A DNA stretch of 51,372 bases from Chloroflexota bacterium (lineage in GTDB: Bacteria > Chloroflexota > FW602-bin22 > JACPRP01), in assembly GCA_016210495.1 (NCBI GenBank), contig JACQUC010000254.1:1-51372 (forward strand), written 5' to 3'. A model generated the notes under the pieces. The model ran no database searches and was not told where the DNA came from. It saw nothing but the letters and a program-made list of their open reading frames with translations. The position numbers and the translations under genes are program-made. Below, piece by piece: positions 17,153 to 26,560 of the stretch; position 1 is the stretch's first letter; every line of letters begins with the position of its first letter.

Positions 17153-18346
17153 CTACTTCTTCTCGTACAGGCTCTTGATGAACCCGTTATCTTCCATCTC
17201 TTTGATGAAGCGCGCCTCGATGAACTGCTCCGGTTTATAGGACTTCGCCTGCTCCTCCTCAGCCGCGACCGTGTCGATCGCTTGTTGTACCGCCGCTGGC
17301 AAGGGATACGGCGCCGGTTTCGTAAGATTCGTGATCCAGCGGTAACCGTTTTCGAGAATCTCTTCGTCCTCAGTTTTGACATAGGTGCGGATGGTTTTCT
17401 TGGTCAACTCTTTGTCCGTCCGCGCGAGGGCTATGCCCTCGAGGTAGCTTCTGACGAACCTGCGAACCACGTCTTCGTTCTTGGCCAGGTAGTCTTTAGT
17501 GACGCCAACACCGTTCTGAGCAAAGGGTATTTCGAGGGTGGCAATGTCGAGTAGCTCGTTCAGCCCAGCCTTCTTGGCCGTCGGCCCCCAGTTCCCACCG
17601 CCAACGGTGGCGGCGTCTATGCCGCCGGCCGCGACGGCAATGATGGATTCCTGTGAGCCGCCGCTTTGAACTATGGTGTAGTCCCTGTCGGGCTCCAGGC
17701 CGAACTTCCGCAAAGCGGCGCGCGTGGCCACGTCCGTGCCGGATCCAAATCTCGTTATGCCGATCTTCTTGCCCCGCAGGTCCGCCGGCTTCGTCAAGCT
17801 AGCCTGGCTATATATGAAGAAGTCCATCACGTTGGCCGCCACGGACAACAGCACGGTGGGCGTTCCGGCCACGGTCAACCTCACTGGGATCTCGCCCCCC
17901 ATGGTCGAGAACTGATACTTGCCGCCCGCCAGAGCCCCAGCGGCAGCAGCGGTGGCGTTCGAGAATTCCATCTCTACATCCAAGCCGTTCTTCCGGTAGA
18001 TGCCCTGGTCAAAGGCGATCCACACTGGCACGGTGCCTGGCGCAAGGATAGTATAGACCAGGTTGATCCTGTCGAGTCTCGCTTCCTTCTTAGCCGCCGC
18101 CTTGGTCTCGGCCTCCTTCGCCTTCGCAGTTTCCGTAGGGGGGAGGGACTTCTTCGCCTCGGCTGTCACCCCTGTATCTGTCTTCGCAGCCGCCGTAGGG
18201 GGGACGACCTCCTTCACCTTAGCGGTTGTTGCGGTCTCTGCGGGCGCCTTGCCCCGATCTCCTGGCGACGTTGATGGAACTGGTGCCGTCGTGGCGCAAC
18301 TCGCCACAAACAGCAGCAAAGTCGATAGAACGAGAAGTCTTGTCAC
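17153..18346 (-). CDS. NitT/TauT-type substrate-binding lipoprotein
   Basis: A 397-aa lipoprotein. The signal peptide is MTRLLVLSTLLLFVASC (lipobox V-A-S-C), followed by a long Ala/Lys/Glu/Thr-rich linker to about residue 90 and an SsuA/THI5-like domain with 'LVYTILAPGTVPVWIAFDQG', 'GGKYQFSTMGGE', 'RKFGLEPDRDYT' and 'RRFVRSYLEGIALAR'. It is clearly paralogous to the protein at 12837, including the C-terminal 'FIKSLYEKK'. GTG at 18346 has GGAGG at a good distance. The upstream cupin gene ends 12 nt before it, so the two are co-transcribed. Confidence 0.87.
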   Translation of the reverse strand: MTRLLVLSTLLLFVASCATTAPVPSTSPGDRGKAPAETATTAKVKEVVPPTAAAKTDTGVTAEAKKSLPPTETAKAKEAETKAAAKKEARLDRINLVYTILAPGTVPVWIAFDQGIYRKNGLDVEMEFSNATAAAAGALAGGKYQFSTMGGEIPVRLTVAGTPTVLLSVAANVMDFFIYSQASLTKPADLRGKKIGITRFGSGTDVATRAALRKFGLEPDRDYTIVQSGGSQESIIAVAAGGIDAATVGGGNWGPTAKKAGLNELLDIATLEIPFAQNGVGVTKDYLAKNEDVVRRFVRSYLEGIALARTDKELTKKTIRTYVKTEDEEILENGYRWITNLTKPAPYPLPAAVQQAIDTVAAEEEQAKSYKPEQFIEARFIKEMEDNGFIKSLYEKK

Positions 18347-18358
18347 CGCATTACCTCC

Positions 18359-18883
18359 TCACTTGAATGCGGGTGCGTTCTCTTTCTGCTCGATATAGTG
18401 GCCAATGGCGTCGGTGAAACCGCGGTAAATAAAAGCCATCCACCTGCACGTGTCACCGGGTCTCTTGTTGTAGTGCTTGTGGACTACCCCCTCTGGCTTG
18501 ATAGGTAGCAGCAACAGATCACCGGCCTCCCACTCGAACTTCTCGTCGTCGACTTCGGTGTAGCCCTCTCCCGCGATAACGTAAATGACGAGGCCGCCTT
18601 GATGGCGGTGCTTGCCGGAGTGGGTGTGGATGTCCTTGACGAAGACCTGCCAATCTCTGAGTGCGGAGTTGGTGTCGGCCTCGCGCGAGATAAAGAACTT
18701 GGCGCGGCCCTGTCGGCTTTGCTCCCAGGGCCTGTCTTCGGCGCGGATGACGATGCTGCCGGTGTAAGCTCGGTCTCGCAATTCCAGAAGATACTTTACG
18801 GTGCGCTCGTACGAGGTACCGACTGACACCTCTCGCTCGCGCGTGCGAGTTCGCTCAATGTCTCGCATATCTCCCCCTGTCAT
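18359..18883 (-). CDS. cupin-domain protein
   Basis: A 174-aa single-domain cupin. The metal-binding motif 1 lies at His86, His88, His92 and His94 ('HTHSGKHRHQGG') with 'GEGYTEVDDEKFEWEAGD' following; motif 2 has His135 and His137 ('GVVHKHYN'). Such proteins are dioxygenases, isomerases or ligand sensors; nothing here fixes the reaction. ATG at 18883 lacks a clear ribosome-binding site; ATG at 18868 has GGGGGAG closely upstream and is an alternative start. It precedes a binding-lipoprotein gene by 12 nt and follows the flavoprotein gene at 19003 by 119 nt on the same strand. Confidence 0.82.
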   Translation of the reverse strand: MTGGDMRDIERTRTREREVSVGTSYERTVKYLLELRDRAYTGSIVIRAEDRPWEQSRQGRAKFFISREADTNSALRDWQVFVKDIHTHSGKHRHQGGLVIYVIAGEGYTEVDDEKFEWEAGDLLLLPIKPEGVVHKHYNKRPGDTCRWMAFIYRGFTDAIGHYIEQKENAPAFK

Positions 18884-19002
18884 CCAAGCGAGAGCATTAG
18901 TGTCTTGTGGGCGCTCCCACGTGGTGTCAAGCTGGCTAGTCCTTGCTTCCGAATGGCTCGTCGGCCCCTACAGAACGTATTTCCGCGCCACAAACCAGTT
19001 GG

Positions 19003-20733
19003 CTATTCCCTTCTGATGCCGGCCGGGGTACTAAAGTCCCCACGGGGCCGCAGATATGGGGTTGGCACGGGTTCCGTCCATACCCTCATCCGTTGCCCGT
19101 CGCTTTGCAGCAAGATGTGTTTGAGCCAATCGCGGTTGTTCGTGACGGGATACTCCTCAAGGAAGTGCGAGCCGCGGCATTCCTTGCGCGCCAGCGCCGA
19201 ACGAAACAGAGCTTCGACCACCACCATTATGTTCTTGACCTCGTTAGCTTTGACCAACTCGTGCAGATCCCTGGCCCAAAGCTCTGGAACAAGGTCGGTG
19301 TTCATCTGGCACAAACTGTTGATGACGCCTTCGATGCGGGGCTCGCTCTTGATGTAGAAGACCTCGCATTTGGTGACGAGCTCTTGTAGCTCGCGGATGA
19401 CACGATCTGGATCTGTCCCCGACGTCCTCAGTATTGGTTGGACGAACGAGCGGCGGGCCTTGCCAAAGCCATCAAGTAGATCGGAGCGCGGTAGGTTAAT
19501 TGATTGCCCGCTAGCATATTCTGCCGCAAATCTGCCGGCGCGATGTCCCGAGACCACGGCGAAGCATACGGCCTTACCGTTTGGCCCTCCACCAGCCCCA
19601 TTGGACGCTCTAAAAGCCGCGTCGCCCGCGGCAAAAAGGCCCGGGATATTCGTCTCACATTTTGTTGAGATCGCTATTCCGCCACCATTGGCGACGTGAC
19701 CACGAACGCCGGGCACCCATTTCATCGGCCTATCGAATGGACTGTAGCCGATCCTGTCGTAAGTCTCGAACGTTTCCGGCAGTATCCGCCGGCAGAGCTC
19801 CCTGTCGGCGGCGCTCGCCGAAGTAGCGTCGAGGTAAACAGGACCTCGGCCTTCCATCGCCTCGCGACTAAAGGCCAGCGTCAACTGGTGCAGATCAGCT
19901 CTATTGCCCAGCAACGGGTCGTACTTTTGCATGAACCTCTCCCCGACGCCGTTAACGAACTCCCCTCCAACGGCCACCATTAGGTTCATACCTTGGGTGT
20001 CATAGTCGGCAGAACAGGTGTTGCACGTGAACATCTCCATGTTCTGAAGCACCGCCCCCGCGCGAAAGGCGGCCGCAACACCGTCCCCGGTAATGTTCTT
20101 GACGGCCATCAAGATGCCTTTGAACGCCGTGGCGCCGCTGGCGACGATCACAGCTTTTCCTCTGAAGAGGTAGCTTTCCCCCGTCCTGTACGCGAAGCCG
20201 AAGGCTCCGCCGACCTTGCCGTCCACCAGCAGCAGATCGTTGACCATCACACGCTCGACCAATCTGACTCCTAGCTCCTTGGCCTTGCGCTTGAGCACAT
20301 CCACGAAGGGCCTCGCCTGGACGATCGTTGCCGCGCTGTTGTGGTGCCCGCGGGCGCGTTTGCGGAGAAAAGCCCCGCTCGCGTCGGTCTCGAAGACACT
20401 CCTTCCGTATTGCCGCGCCCATTCCTGCACCTGGACGGCTCGTTCGTAGGACTCGTCGAGCAGAATCTTGACCCACTCCTGGTCGTTCAGATACTCGCCT
20501 CCCACGACCATCTCCTCGAACCAACCGTCCTTGTCGTCGCCCGGCATACACACCAGCAGGATACCAGCCATAAAGCTGCTAGGCCCGCTCCTGGCCGCCA
20601 CCGCTTTCTCCACGAGAACGACCTGCTGGCCGGCTTGCCTTGCAGCTATCGCCGCCCACATCCCCGCGAAGCCCCCGCCGATGACCAGCACGTCCGTTTC
20701 GATCTCCACGACATCTTTCATTCGGCCACCCAT
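19003..20733 (-). CDS. soluble flavoprotein of fumarate reductase/AprA superfamily (copy B1)
   Basis: A 576-aa cytoplasmic FAD protein. It is the same length as copy B2 at 26721 and aligns with it from the first residue (MGGRMKDVVEIETDV against MSGRMRDVVDVETDV), which together with GGAGG upstream fixes ATG 20733 rather than GTG 20745. Motifs are 'VLVIGGGFAGMWAAIAARQAG', 'NITGDGVAAAFRAGAVLQNME', 'GVGERFMQKYDPLLG', 'EGRGPVYLDATSAS', 'LFAAGDAAFRASNGAGGG' and the C-terminal 'GSHFLEEYPVTNNRDW'. The B type differs from the A copies in its core and has no linked ferredoxin. It is 22 nt downstream of the creatininase-family gene, so they form one operon. Confidence 0.85.
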   Translation of the reverse strand: MGGRMKDVVEIETDVLVIGGGFAGMWAAIAARQAGQQVVLVEKAVAARSGPSSFMAGILLVCMPGDDKDGWFEEMVVGGEYLNDQEWVKILLDESYERAVQVQEWARQYGRSVFETDASGAFLRKRARGHHNSAATIVQARPFVDVLKRKAKELGVRLVERVMVNDLLLVDGKVGGAFGFAYRTGESYLFRGKAVIVASGATAFKGILMAVKNITGDGVAAAFRAGAVLQNMEMFTCNTCSADYDTQGMNLMVAVGGEFVNGVGERFMQKYDPLLGNRADLHQLTLAFSREAMEGRGPVYLDATSASAADRELCRRILPETFETYDRIGYSPFDRPMKWVPGVRGHVANGGGIAISTKCETNIPGLFAAGDAAFRASNGAGGGPNGKAVCFAVVSGHRAGRFAAEYASGQSINLPRSDLLDGFGKARRSFVQPILRTSGTDPDRVIRELQELVTKCEVFYIKSEPRIEGVINSLCQMNTDLVPELWARDLHELVKANEVKNIMVVVEALFRSALARKECRGSHFLEEYPVTNNRDWLKHILLQSDGQRMRVWTEPVPTPYLRPRGDFSTPAGIRRE

Positions 20734-20755
20734 ACGGCCCTCCACTCCACGTGTG

Positions 20756-21559
20756 CTATGTCAATTGCAGGTGCTTTTTGATTACCTGACAGGTCCAGTC
20801 CACGATAAGATCATAACACTTCTCGCCTGTTTCGGCTGTGGCCAAGGTTGGGTTTCCCAGGCAACCGATCGGGGTGAGGTCCTTCATTCCACGAGGGGGG
20901 TCGAACACGCCACCGCCGATGTGCATCGGATAGTCTGCTTCTGGCCCCTCGTTCCACTCGGGTTGGAAAGCACGCGCCCGTTCCATAACCACTAATCCTG
21001 GATGGGCAGCTAGCACCCTGGCCGTTTCACCTTCGCCCCCGTGTCCCATTTCTCTGCCCTTGAGAATTTCAGGGTTATGCCTTCGCAGGAGAGGCAGCCA
21101 GTTCAGCGCCAGGATTCTCACGTCGGGTTGCTGTGATACCTCTTGTACAACTGAATAGACGGCACCCAGATTCTCGGCGTGGGACATCAAGAGCACAAGC
21201 TTACGGAATCCGTGCCTGATGAGGCTGTTGCAGACGTCTTTGAGTAGCGCCTGCATTGTCGAGGGTGTCAGGGTAATGGTCCCCGGAAAGTCCATGAGCT
21301 CCAGAGAGACACCAAATGGTACTGGGGGGCCGGCGATAGCCCGAATCCCCTCGTCGTCCAGTCTGGCCACAACTCTTCGGGACACCTCGATTCCTTGAAT
21401 CGTATCCGCCAGCAATGGATTTTGTGGTCCGTGCTCCTCTGTAGAGCCGACGGGAAAAATGGCCAGGTCGGTGGCTTCGCGCGCCTCGGCAACTTCTTCC
21501 CAGGTCATTTCCGGCAGGTTCTTCGGGCCGCGCACCGAGTAAATGATTTCGCGTTTCAT
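20756..21559 (-). CDS. creatininase-family amidohydrolase
   Basis: A 267-aa protein of the creatininase/MftE family, metal-dependent enzymes that cleave or form cyclic amide bonds. Metal-site positions are visible in 'GSTEEHGPQNPLLADT' (Glu42, His43, Asp52), 'LLMSHAEN' (in place of the usual NGHGGN) and 'GHGGEGETA', which carries the second His/Glu. The Asn-Gly to Ser-His change in the second motif may alter specificity. ATG at 21559 has GGGGAGG upstream. It lies between a binding lipoprotein and flavoprotein B1 on the same strand. A truncated copy of the same gene remains at 5215-5307 beside another UbiD operon, suggesting that this hydrolase is a regular member of the cassette. Confidence 0.83.
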   Translation of the reverse strand: MKREIIYSVRGPKNLPEMTWEEVAEAREATDLAIFPVGSTEEHGPQNPLLADTIQGIEVSRRVVARLDDEGIRAIAGPPVPFGVSLELMDFPGTITLTPSTMQALLKDVCNSLIRHGFRKLVLLMSHAENLGAVYSVVQEVSQQPDVRILALNWLPLLRRHNPEILKGREMGHGGEGETARVLAAHPGLVVMERARAFQPEWNEGPEADYPMHIGGGVFDPPRGMKDLTPIGCLGNPTLATAETGEKCYDLIVDWTCQVIKKHLQLT

Positions 21560-21638
21560 CTTGTGTCCTCCCCAGGTTCTGTCAAAAGAGGCTTACTTTG
21601 CCAGGTTCGACGTTCCAAAAGCCTCTGGGTCACCCGGC

Positions 21639-22856
21639 TTACTCTTTGCCGAGGATACTCAGCGCGTATTCTACAAAGGAATGGTCGATCATCTTGCCTA
21701 TGTCGGCCTTCTCGTTCGGCCTTATTTGGCCCTCCGTGACGAAGAACTCCTGGTCGTCTATCAGGTGTTGGACGAGAATATACCCGTTGCGATCGAAGCC
21801 GGCCATTGGCAGGGCGCGATATACGGCCGGGTTTTTCAAAGTCGTGTACTTTGTCAAAATGTCGATGACCTCGTCCAAGCCCACTTTCTTGTCAAACGCG
21901 TCCAGATAGACCCGAATCCCCTTGATGTAAGCGATCATGAACCGCTTGGCCGCTTCTGGCTGCCGTTGTGCAAACTGGGGCCCGTACTGCAGAACGCCGA
22001 CCTGTTCGTCGGGATAGATATCAGGGTGCACGCGCTTCCAGTGAACGGCCAGACCCCTATCCACCGCCTGGGAGCCAAACGGTTCGGTAAACATCGCGGC
22101 GTCGACGGCCTTATTGGCGAGAGCGGCCAACATGTCTGCAAAGCCCATCTCGACGGTTTCGACATCCTTGGTTGTAAGCCCGCCCTTGGCCAAAGCCTTG
22201 GCCAACTGGGCATAGCTGGGGCCACTCCTCGAGGCCAGCGCGATTTTCAGCCCTTTCAGATCCTTGAGCTCTTTGACGCGGTCCACGAGGTCGGTTCTGA
22301 GACCAATGCTACCGGCTGAATGATTGGCGTTGTTTCTGCCGTGATCGGCCACAGCCTTGATGTCGATGCCTCGCGCGAAGGCGTTGAACAGGCTCACGGT
22401 GGTCCCTGAGTTGGCGATATCTATTTGACCGGCTGACAGAGCGGGGATCATTTTGCCCGAAGCGTCAAAAGTACTGAGCTCCACGTCCAAGCCCTGCTCT
22501 CTGAAGAAGCCCTTCTCAAGCGCGATGTAGATCGGCCCGTCGGAGGATGTTTGCAAATCTCCTACCAGCACTTTCACCCGAGGGCTCAAGGGCGGCGGCA
22601 TCGCAACTTTCGCCGCGGGCTTTTCGGCGGCCTTTTCTACCGGTTTTTCGGGCGCTTTCGCAGTCTTTTCGGCTGCTTTTTCCGCCGGCTTCTCGGAAGG
22701 CTTCGCGGCCTCTTTGGCAGGCGGCCGCGTCGGCTCCGCCGTCGGCGGCTTTGCGGGCACGACGGTTGGCTGGGCTGGTGCTACACAGGCGACCAGCGCT
22801 ACAAAACATACCACAGACGCCATCAAACCGGCCTTCCAGCTCACATTGAGCTTCAT
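21639..22856 (-). CDS. NitT/TauT-type substrate-binding lipoprotein
   Basis: A 405-aa exported protein. The signal peptide has lipobox L-V-A-C ('SVVCFVALVAC'), then a Pro/Ala/Lys/Glu repeat linker to about residue 90 and an SsuA/THI5-like domain with 'VGDLQTSSDGPIYIALEKG', 'ALSAGQIDIANSG', 'LKDLKGLKIALASRSG' and 'RFMIAYIKGIRVYLDAF'. ATG at 22856 is chosen over GTG at 22874 because 'agaagggg' precedes it. It is more like the protein at 28504 than the pair at 12837/17153. It lies 211 nt downstream of a UbiD gene and 79 nt upstream of the creatininase-family gene, all on the minus strand. Confidence 0.86.
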   Translation of the reverse strand: MKLNVSWKAGLMASVVCFVALVACVAPAQPTVVPAKPPTAEPTRPPAKEAAKPSEKPAEKAAEKTAKAPEKPVEKAAEKPAAKVAMPPPLSPRVKVLVGDLQTSSDGPIYIALEKGFFREQGLDVELSTFDASGKMIPALSAGQIDIANSGTTVSLFNAFARGIDIKAVADHGRNNANHSAGSIGLRTDLVDRVKELKDLKGLKIALASRSGPSYAQLAKALAKGGLTTKDVETVEMGFADMLAALANKAVDAAMFTEPFGSQAVDRGLAVHWKRVHPDIYPDEQVGVLQYGPQFAQRQPEAAKRFMIAYIKGIRVYLDAFDKKVGLDEVIDILTKYTTLKNPAVYRALPMAGFDRNGYILVQHLIDDQEFFVTEGQIRPNEKADIGKMIDHSFVEYALSILGKE

Positions 22857-23066
22857 CGTCGCACCCCTTCTCACTTAGTTGTCATTCTGCTGCCACGAGT
22901 AGCTTGGGCCCGACGGAAAGACACCGGCCGGGCCCAAAGCGATGCGGCAACGTCAAATTGATCGCCAGGTCGGCACCGAAGGCAAATCGCGGAACCATCA
23001 GTTTGCGCCGGCCTGGTCACGGATTCCGCCACAGGCAAGCCGCGTGGCCTGCCTCTGCAACCCGCC

Positions 23067-24524
23067 TCATGCTGTCACTCGCGATAACGTCGACTCGCTT
23101 GCCCCAATGCCATACTTGTCCCACTGGTCCTTGACCTTCTGTACCATTTCCGTGTCAAGGTTTACCATGATCGGTTTTCTCTTCCACTCATAGGGGATGG
23201 TGGCATCGATAAACAGCCGTGAGCCTATCTCCCTCTCTTCAAAGTCCAATCCTGGATCGAGAACTTCACTGGTCGTCCTACGGAAGATCTGCACGCTGCG
23301 TTCGGGATTCGACCTGTTGGCGATGGCCCATAGCACCTGCTCAATGTCGTCCGCGGGAATGTCGTCGTCGACGACAACGATAATCTTGATGCGGTAGTTG
23401 CCTACCAATGTTGCAGCGACGGCGTGAGCAACTTGCGACGTATGGCCAGGATACTGTTGCTTTACCGAGACCACGACCATGAACCGGGCGCCGCTCTCCG
23501 GCGGGCAGAAGACACCCATGATGCCAGGGATCCTCATGGTGGTCAGCTCAGACCATATCGACGCCGAGATTTGAATGGAGGGGATAACGTTCTTGCCGGC
23601 GCCAAGGTTGCCGACCGTTTGACACCAAAATATGGCGTTATCCCTGTGCAGAATGCGTTTTACGTCGAACACCGGCTTGGGGAACTCGTCGGCGGCCGTC
23701 ACCGAGTAGTAGCCGGGATACTCGCCGAATGGCCCTTCCGGCAAGAAAGTAGAAGGATCGGGGTTGATCTCTCCCTCGATTACCCATTCGGCTGCGGCAG
23801 GCACCAGCAGGCCCGAGAGATCGGTTCTGACCACCTCGACGGGTTCGCCCCTGACGGCCCCGGCGTAGTCATACTCGCTTATCCCCCATGGGACACCTGT
23901 ACTGGACAAAAGGAATAGCAGTGGCAACTGGCCGACAACGATCGCGGCGGGCATGTTCTTGCCCATCTCTCTGTACTTCAGGGCCATAGCATACGAGTGC
24001 TTGCCCCGCTGAGTGTAGATGCCTACTCGTCTGCTATCGTGCACGCCCATGCGATACGTTCCGAGGTTTGTCCAGCCGGTTTCGGGGTCCTGCGTCACCA
24101 GCGCGGCGTTAGTTCCAACATATCGCCCGCCGTCCAACGGGTAGAATCTGGGTATGGGCAGCCTGAAAAGATCGACGTCTTCTTCTTCGATCACGTTCTC
24201 CAGGACAGGGCCGTCAGAAACCACCCTCGGGGGAATTCTGGTCTTGCTTACACGTTCCATCCACTCCCTGGCCATCTGGCCCCGGGACAGGCTCATCGGC
24301 ATGTCCAGCGCCAAGGCGCACCTTCTGGCCGAGGACAGCGCCCCGATCAAAACCGGGAATTTGGAGTCCCTCACTTTTTCGAATAGAAGCGCCGGCCCCT
24401 TTTTCTCGTCGTTCAGGTCGGCCACGGTGCAGAGCTCCAAATCCCAATCTACCTCTGTGCTCACTCTGGCGAGCTCGCCTATTTCCTCGCATTTGGCAAT
24501 GAAATCCCGCAGGTCCTCGATCAT
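23067..24524 (-). CDS. UbiD-family prFMN-dependent decarboxylase
   Basis: A 485-aa protein and the most canonical UbiD-family member here. It has 'GPALLFEKV', 'GRYVGTNAALVTQDPETG' (about 133-150), N153-x4-R158 ('NLGTYRMGV'), His176, 'LSSTGVPWGISEYDYAGA', E263-G-P-F-G-E268 followed by YPGYY, and 'VVVDDDIPADD'. All positions known from Fdc/UbiD structures for Mn/K-prFMN binding and acid-base catalysis are therefore visible. The substrate is unknown, probably an aromatic or alpha,beta-unsaturated carboxylate. ATG at 24524 follows 'gggaggt'. It lies 147 nt downstream of a second UbiD gene and 211 nt upstream of a binding-protein gene. Confidence 0.9.
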   Translation of the reverse strand: MIEDLRDFIAKCEEIGELARVSTEVDWDLELCTVADLNDEKKGPALLFEKVRDSKFPVLIGALSSARRCALALDMPMSLSRGQMAREWMERVSKTRIPPRVVSDGPVLENVIEEEDVDLFRLPIPRFYPLDGGRYVGTNAALVTQDPETGWTNLGTYRMGVHDSRRVGIYTQRGKHSYAMALKYREMGKNMPAAIVVGQLPLLFLLSSTGVPWGISEYDYAGAVRGEPVEVVRTDLSGLLVPAAAEWVIEGEINPDPSTFLPEGPFGEYPGYYSVTAADEFPKPVFDVKRILHRDNAIFWCQTVGNLGAGKNVIPSIQISASIWSELTTMRIPGIMGVFCPPESGARFMVVVSVKQQYPGHTSQVAHAVAATLVGNYRIKIIVVVDDDIPADDIEQVLWAIANRSNPERSVQIFRRTTSEVLDPGLDFEEREIGSRLFIDATIPYEWKRKPIMVNLDTEMVQKVKDQWDKYGIGASESTLSRVTA

Positions 24525-24615
24525 CGCACAACCTCCCGTTTTCGAATATCGCGTGGCGAAATCTAGTGTGGCCAGTGGAAAGGCTCGCTAGAACGCCCTC
24601 CCCAGGCCGCGTGCA

Positions 24616-24652
24616 CCGCAGGTGCAACGGCGTGTTGCAGTCGCACCTGCGG
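24616..24652. repeat. nested inverted repeat between two UbiD genes
   Basis: CCGCAGGTGC (24616-24625) and GCACCTGCGG (24643-24652) are perfect 10-bp arms. Inside them TGCAAC-ggcgt-GTTGCA offers an alternative inner stem. There is no T-tract, so an attenuator/processing hairpin or a dispersed palindromic repeat is more likely than a terminator. Confidence 0.5.
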
Positions 24653-24671
24653 CGAAGGCGCGAAACCCATC

Positions 24672-26075
24672 CTATGAGACATACTCCTCGATCTTCATGG
24701 AGTTCCACAGATCTTCCGGCGGGGTAATCCTCGTAAAGGTCGGCAAGGTTAATGGCTTGGTAGCATCGACAATCAGGAAGTCTTGCATCGGGCCGTGCTG
24801 GACGCGCGTCTCGTCCATCGCCGCTGGGTCCAGGTGGTTGCCGGCAGAGTTCTTAATGATGTCGACCCCTCGGTCCGGTACCAGCCTTGTCGACAGCGCG
24901 AACAACACATCCCTGTCGCTGAAGATGTCAATGTCGTCGTCCACCACGACGCAGGTCTTGGCGTGTATCGCCGAGCCTAGAGCGGCCAGGGCCGCGAGCT
25001 TTCCCTGCCCCAGGGACGTCTTCTTAATGGACACATACACGTGGAACATAGAGAGCCCGCTTTCGGGGCAGTGGACTGCCTTTACGGTAGGTATCACCCT
25101 CTTTACAGCGTCATAGATGGGAGACTCGAAGCCGAGCACACACGCCAGATTGTGCTCGGGATGCGCCGCGTCGAGATCGTGGAAGATAGCGTCCTTGCGC
25201 ATGGTTATGGCGGTTACCTTGATGAGAAAGACCTTCTTGTTTCCCTCGCCGTAGTGACCGGTGAACTCGCCAAAAGGCCCATCGGTGACCATGTTGCGCG
25301 GATCGACTATGCCCTCGATCGCTATCTCCGCGTCGGCAGGAATCGGCAGGTCGACCGTCTCGCCCTGTGTTACCCTCAGGGGCTCCCCGACCAGCCCTCC
25401 CATTACCTGTAGCTCGTCTACGTCCATACCACCGCTGTACATAGAGCCCATGACAACCGCTGGATGGTGCCCAAGGAAGATCACCACCTCCATCTGCCTG
25501 TTGAGCTCGGCATGGCGGCGGGCAATCAAATTGCCGTGATGGATTGGGTTGAACATCAAGCCCACCGAATCCTTGCTCTTTACCTCGTGGCGATACATCC
25601 CGACGTTGTATGCCCCCGTGTCCGGATCCCTGCATATCATGTTGCCGGGGGTAATGTACTTCCCAGAATCCAGCAGCGCATGGTGTGTAATGGGCAGACG
25701 ACCGAGATCTGCGTCATCGCCCAGCCAGACTACTTCTTTGACGGGCGCCTCCGAACGAGGAACCAATGCGGTTGGCTTGAGGTCGGCTTCCCTTCTCTTG
25801 TATTCGTGCAGGATCTTGTCCTTCTGGACCTTATTGGGCTCCATCCCCAGGGCTATGCCCAGCATCTCATAGCTGCCGAACAGGTTTGTCACGAGAGGAA
25901 GATTGCTTCCTTTAATCTCCGGACAATAGATGACCGGCGAGCGCCCCTGCCGGTACAGCTTGTGCTGGACAACCCCTACCTCGAGGTAAGTGTCAAGTGG
26001 TTTCTTGACCTCCACGTAGTACTCAGGACCCGCCTCCTTGACCACTTGCAAAAATTGCCTTAGATCTTTTGCCAC
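24672..26075 (-). CDS. UbiD-family prFMN-dependent decarboxylase
   Basis: A 467-aa UbiD-family protein, collinear with the one at 13948: MAKDLRQFL start, 'SPVIYCPEI', 'KYITPGNMICRDPDTG', N157-x4-R162 ('NVGMYRHEV'), 'NPIHHG', 'LGHHPAVVMG', D265-G-P-F-G-E270 and 'VVVDDDIDIFSDRD'. GTG at 26075 has AAGGAGA about 7 nt upstream. It is the first gene of a minus-strand run UbiD-UbiD-binding protein-creatininase-flavoprotein and starts from the 645-nt divergent intergenic region shared with flavoprotein B2. The Asp at the first acidic position is shared with the 13948 copy, marking these two as one subtype. Confidence 0.88.
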   Translation of the reverse strand: MAKDLRQFLQVVKEAGPEYYVEVKKPLDTYLEVGVVQHKLYRQGRSPVIYCPEIKGSNLPLVTNLFGSYEMLGIALGMEPNKVQKDKILHEYKRREADLKPTALVPRSEAPVKEVVWLGDDADLGRLPITHHALLDSGKYITPGNMICRDPDTGAYNVGMYRHEVKSKDSVGLMFNPIHHGNLIARRHAELNRQMEVVIFLGHHPAVVMGSMYSGGMDVDELQVMGGLVGEPLRVTQGETVDLPIPADAEIAIEGIVDPRNMVTDGPFGEFTGHYGEGNKKVFLIKVTAITMRKDAIFHDLDAAHPEHNLACVLGFESPIYDAVKRVIPTVKAVHCPESGLSMFHVYVSIKKTSLGQGKLAALAALGSAIHAKTCVVVDDDIDIFSDRDVLFALSTRLVPDRGVDIIKNSAGNHLDPAAMDETRVQHGPMQDFLIVDATKPLTLPTFTRITPPEDLWNSMKIEEYVS

Positions 26076-26475
26076 GCTACAATCTCCTTTTCTACGTTTG
26101 GTTTCCGCGCCAGGAAGCTATCTTGAACTGGCTTGACCAGTGGCGTGATGATGCGGACACGCGCCACCCTTAGCACCCGATGCGAGTTTGCCCGGTCGTA
26201 GGATTGGCGCGGCTTTTTAGATGGGCTGCTCTGCCCAGGCATCGTCAACGCGAATTGGCTTGGCCGGACGTACACAGCGTTGAGTACGACAAGCCCCGTT
26301 GGCTGACTGGTGCAATCCTAACCTTGCTCGTGTAGCTACTGGTAAACGTTGAACGAGGTCGACAGGTTATTTCAGCCCTTGCGGCAGAGAAGGGATTCCA
26401 AAAGAGAACCCGGTCGCTTGCAGAAGCACAGATCGACGTTGCGGGACCGGATAACTTGCTCCCCCTTGTATGCAA

Positions 26476-26498
26476 GTGGTATGCACAGTATGTACCAC
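26476..26498. promoter_or_regulatory. inverted repeat, candidate operator
   Basis: GTGGTA (26476-26481) and TACCAC (26493-26498) are perfect 6-bp arms about 50 nt upstream of the -35 box of the flavoprotein B2 promoter. TGGT...ACCA symmetry resembles sites bound by GntR-type regulators; no such regulator is in the window. Confidence 0.4.
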
Positions 26499-26510
26499 AA
26501 GCTAGCAAGT

Positions 26511-26560
26511 TTGTCAATACGTTTTTGATTATTGACAATCAGCCTGGTTGGTGCTACATT
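26511..26560 (+). promoter_or_regulatory. sigma70-like promoter with overlapping inverted repeat
   Basis: TTGACA (26532-26537), a 17-nt spacer and TACATT (26555-26560) form a good promoter for the operon beginning at 26721. The -35 box is part of the perfect 8-bp inverted repeat TTGTCAAT (26511-26518) / ATTGACAA (26531-26538), a likely repressor or activator site. TTGAC/GTCAA half-sites also appear in the palindrome at 5485. Confidence 0.6.
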
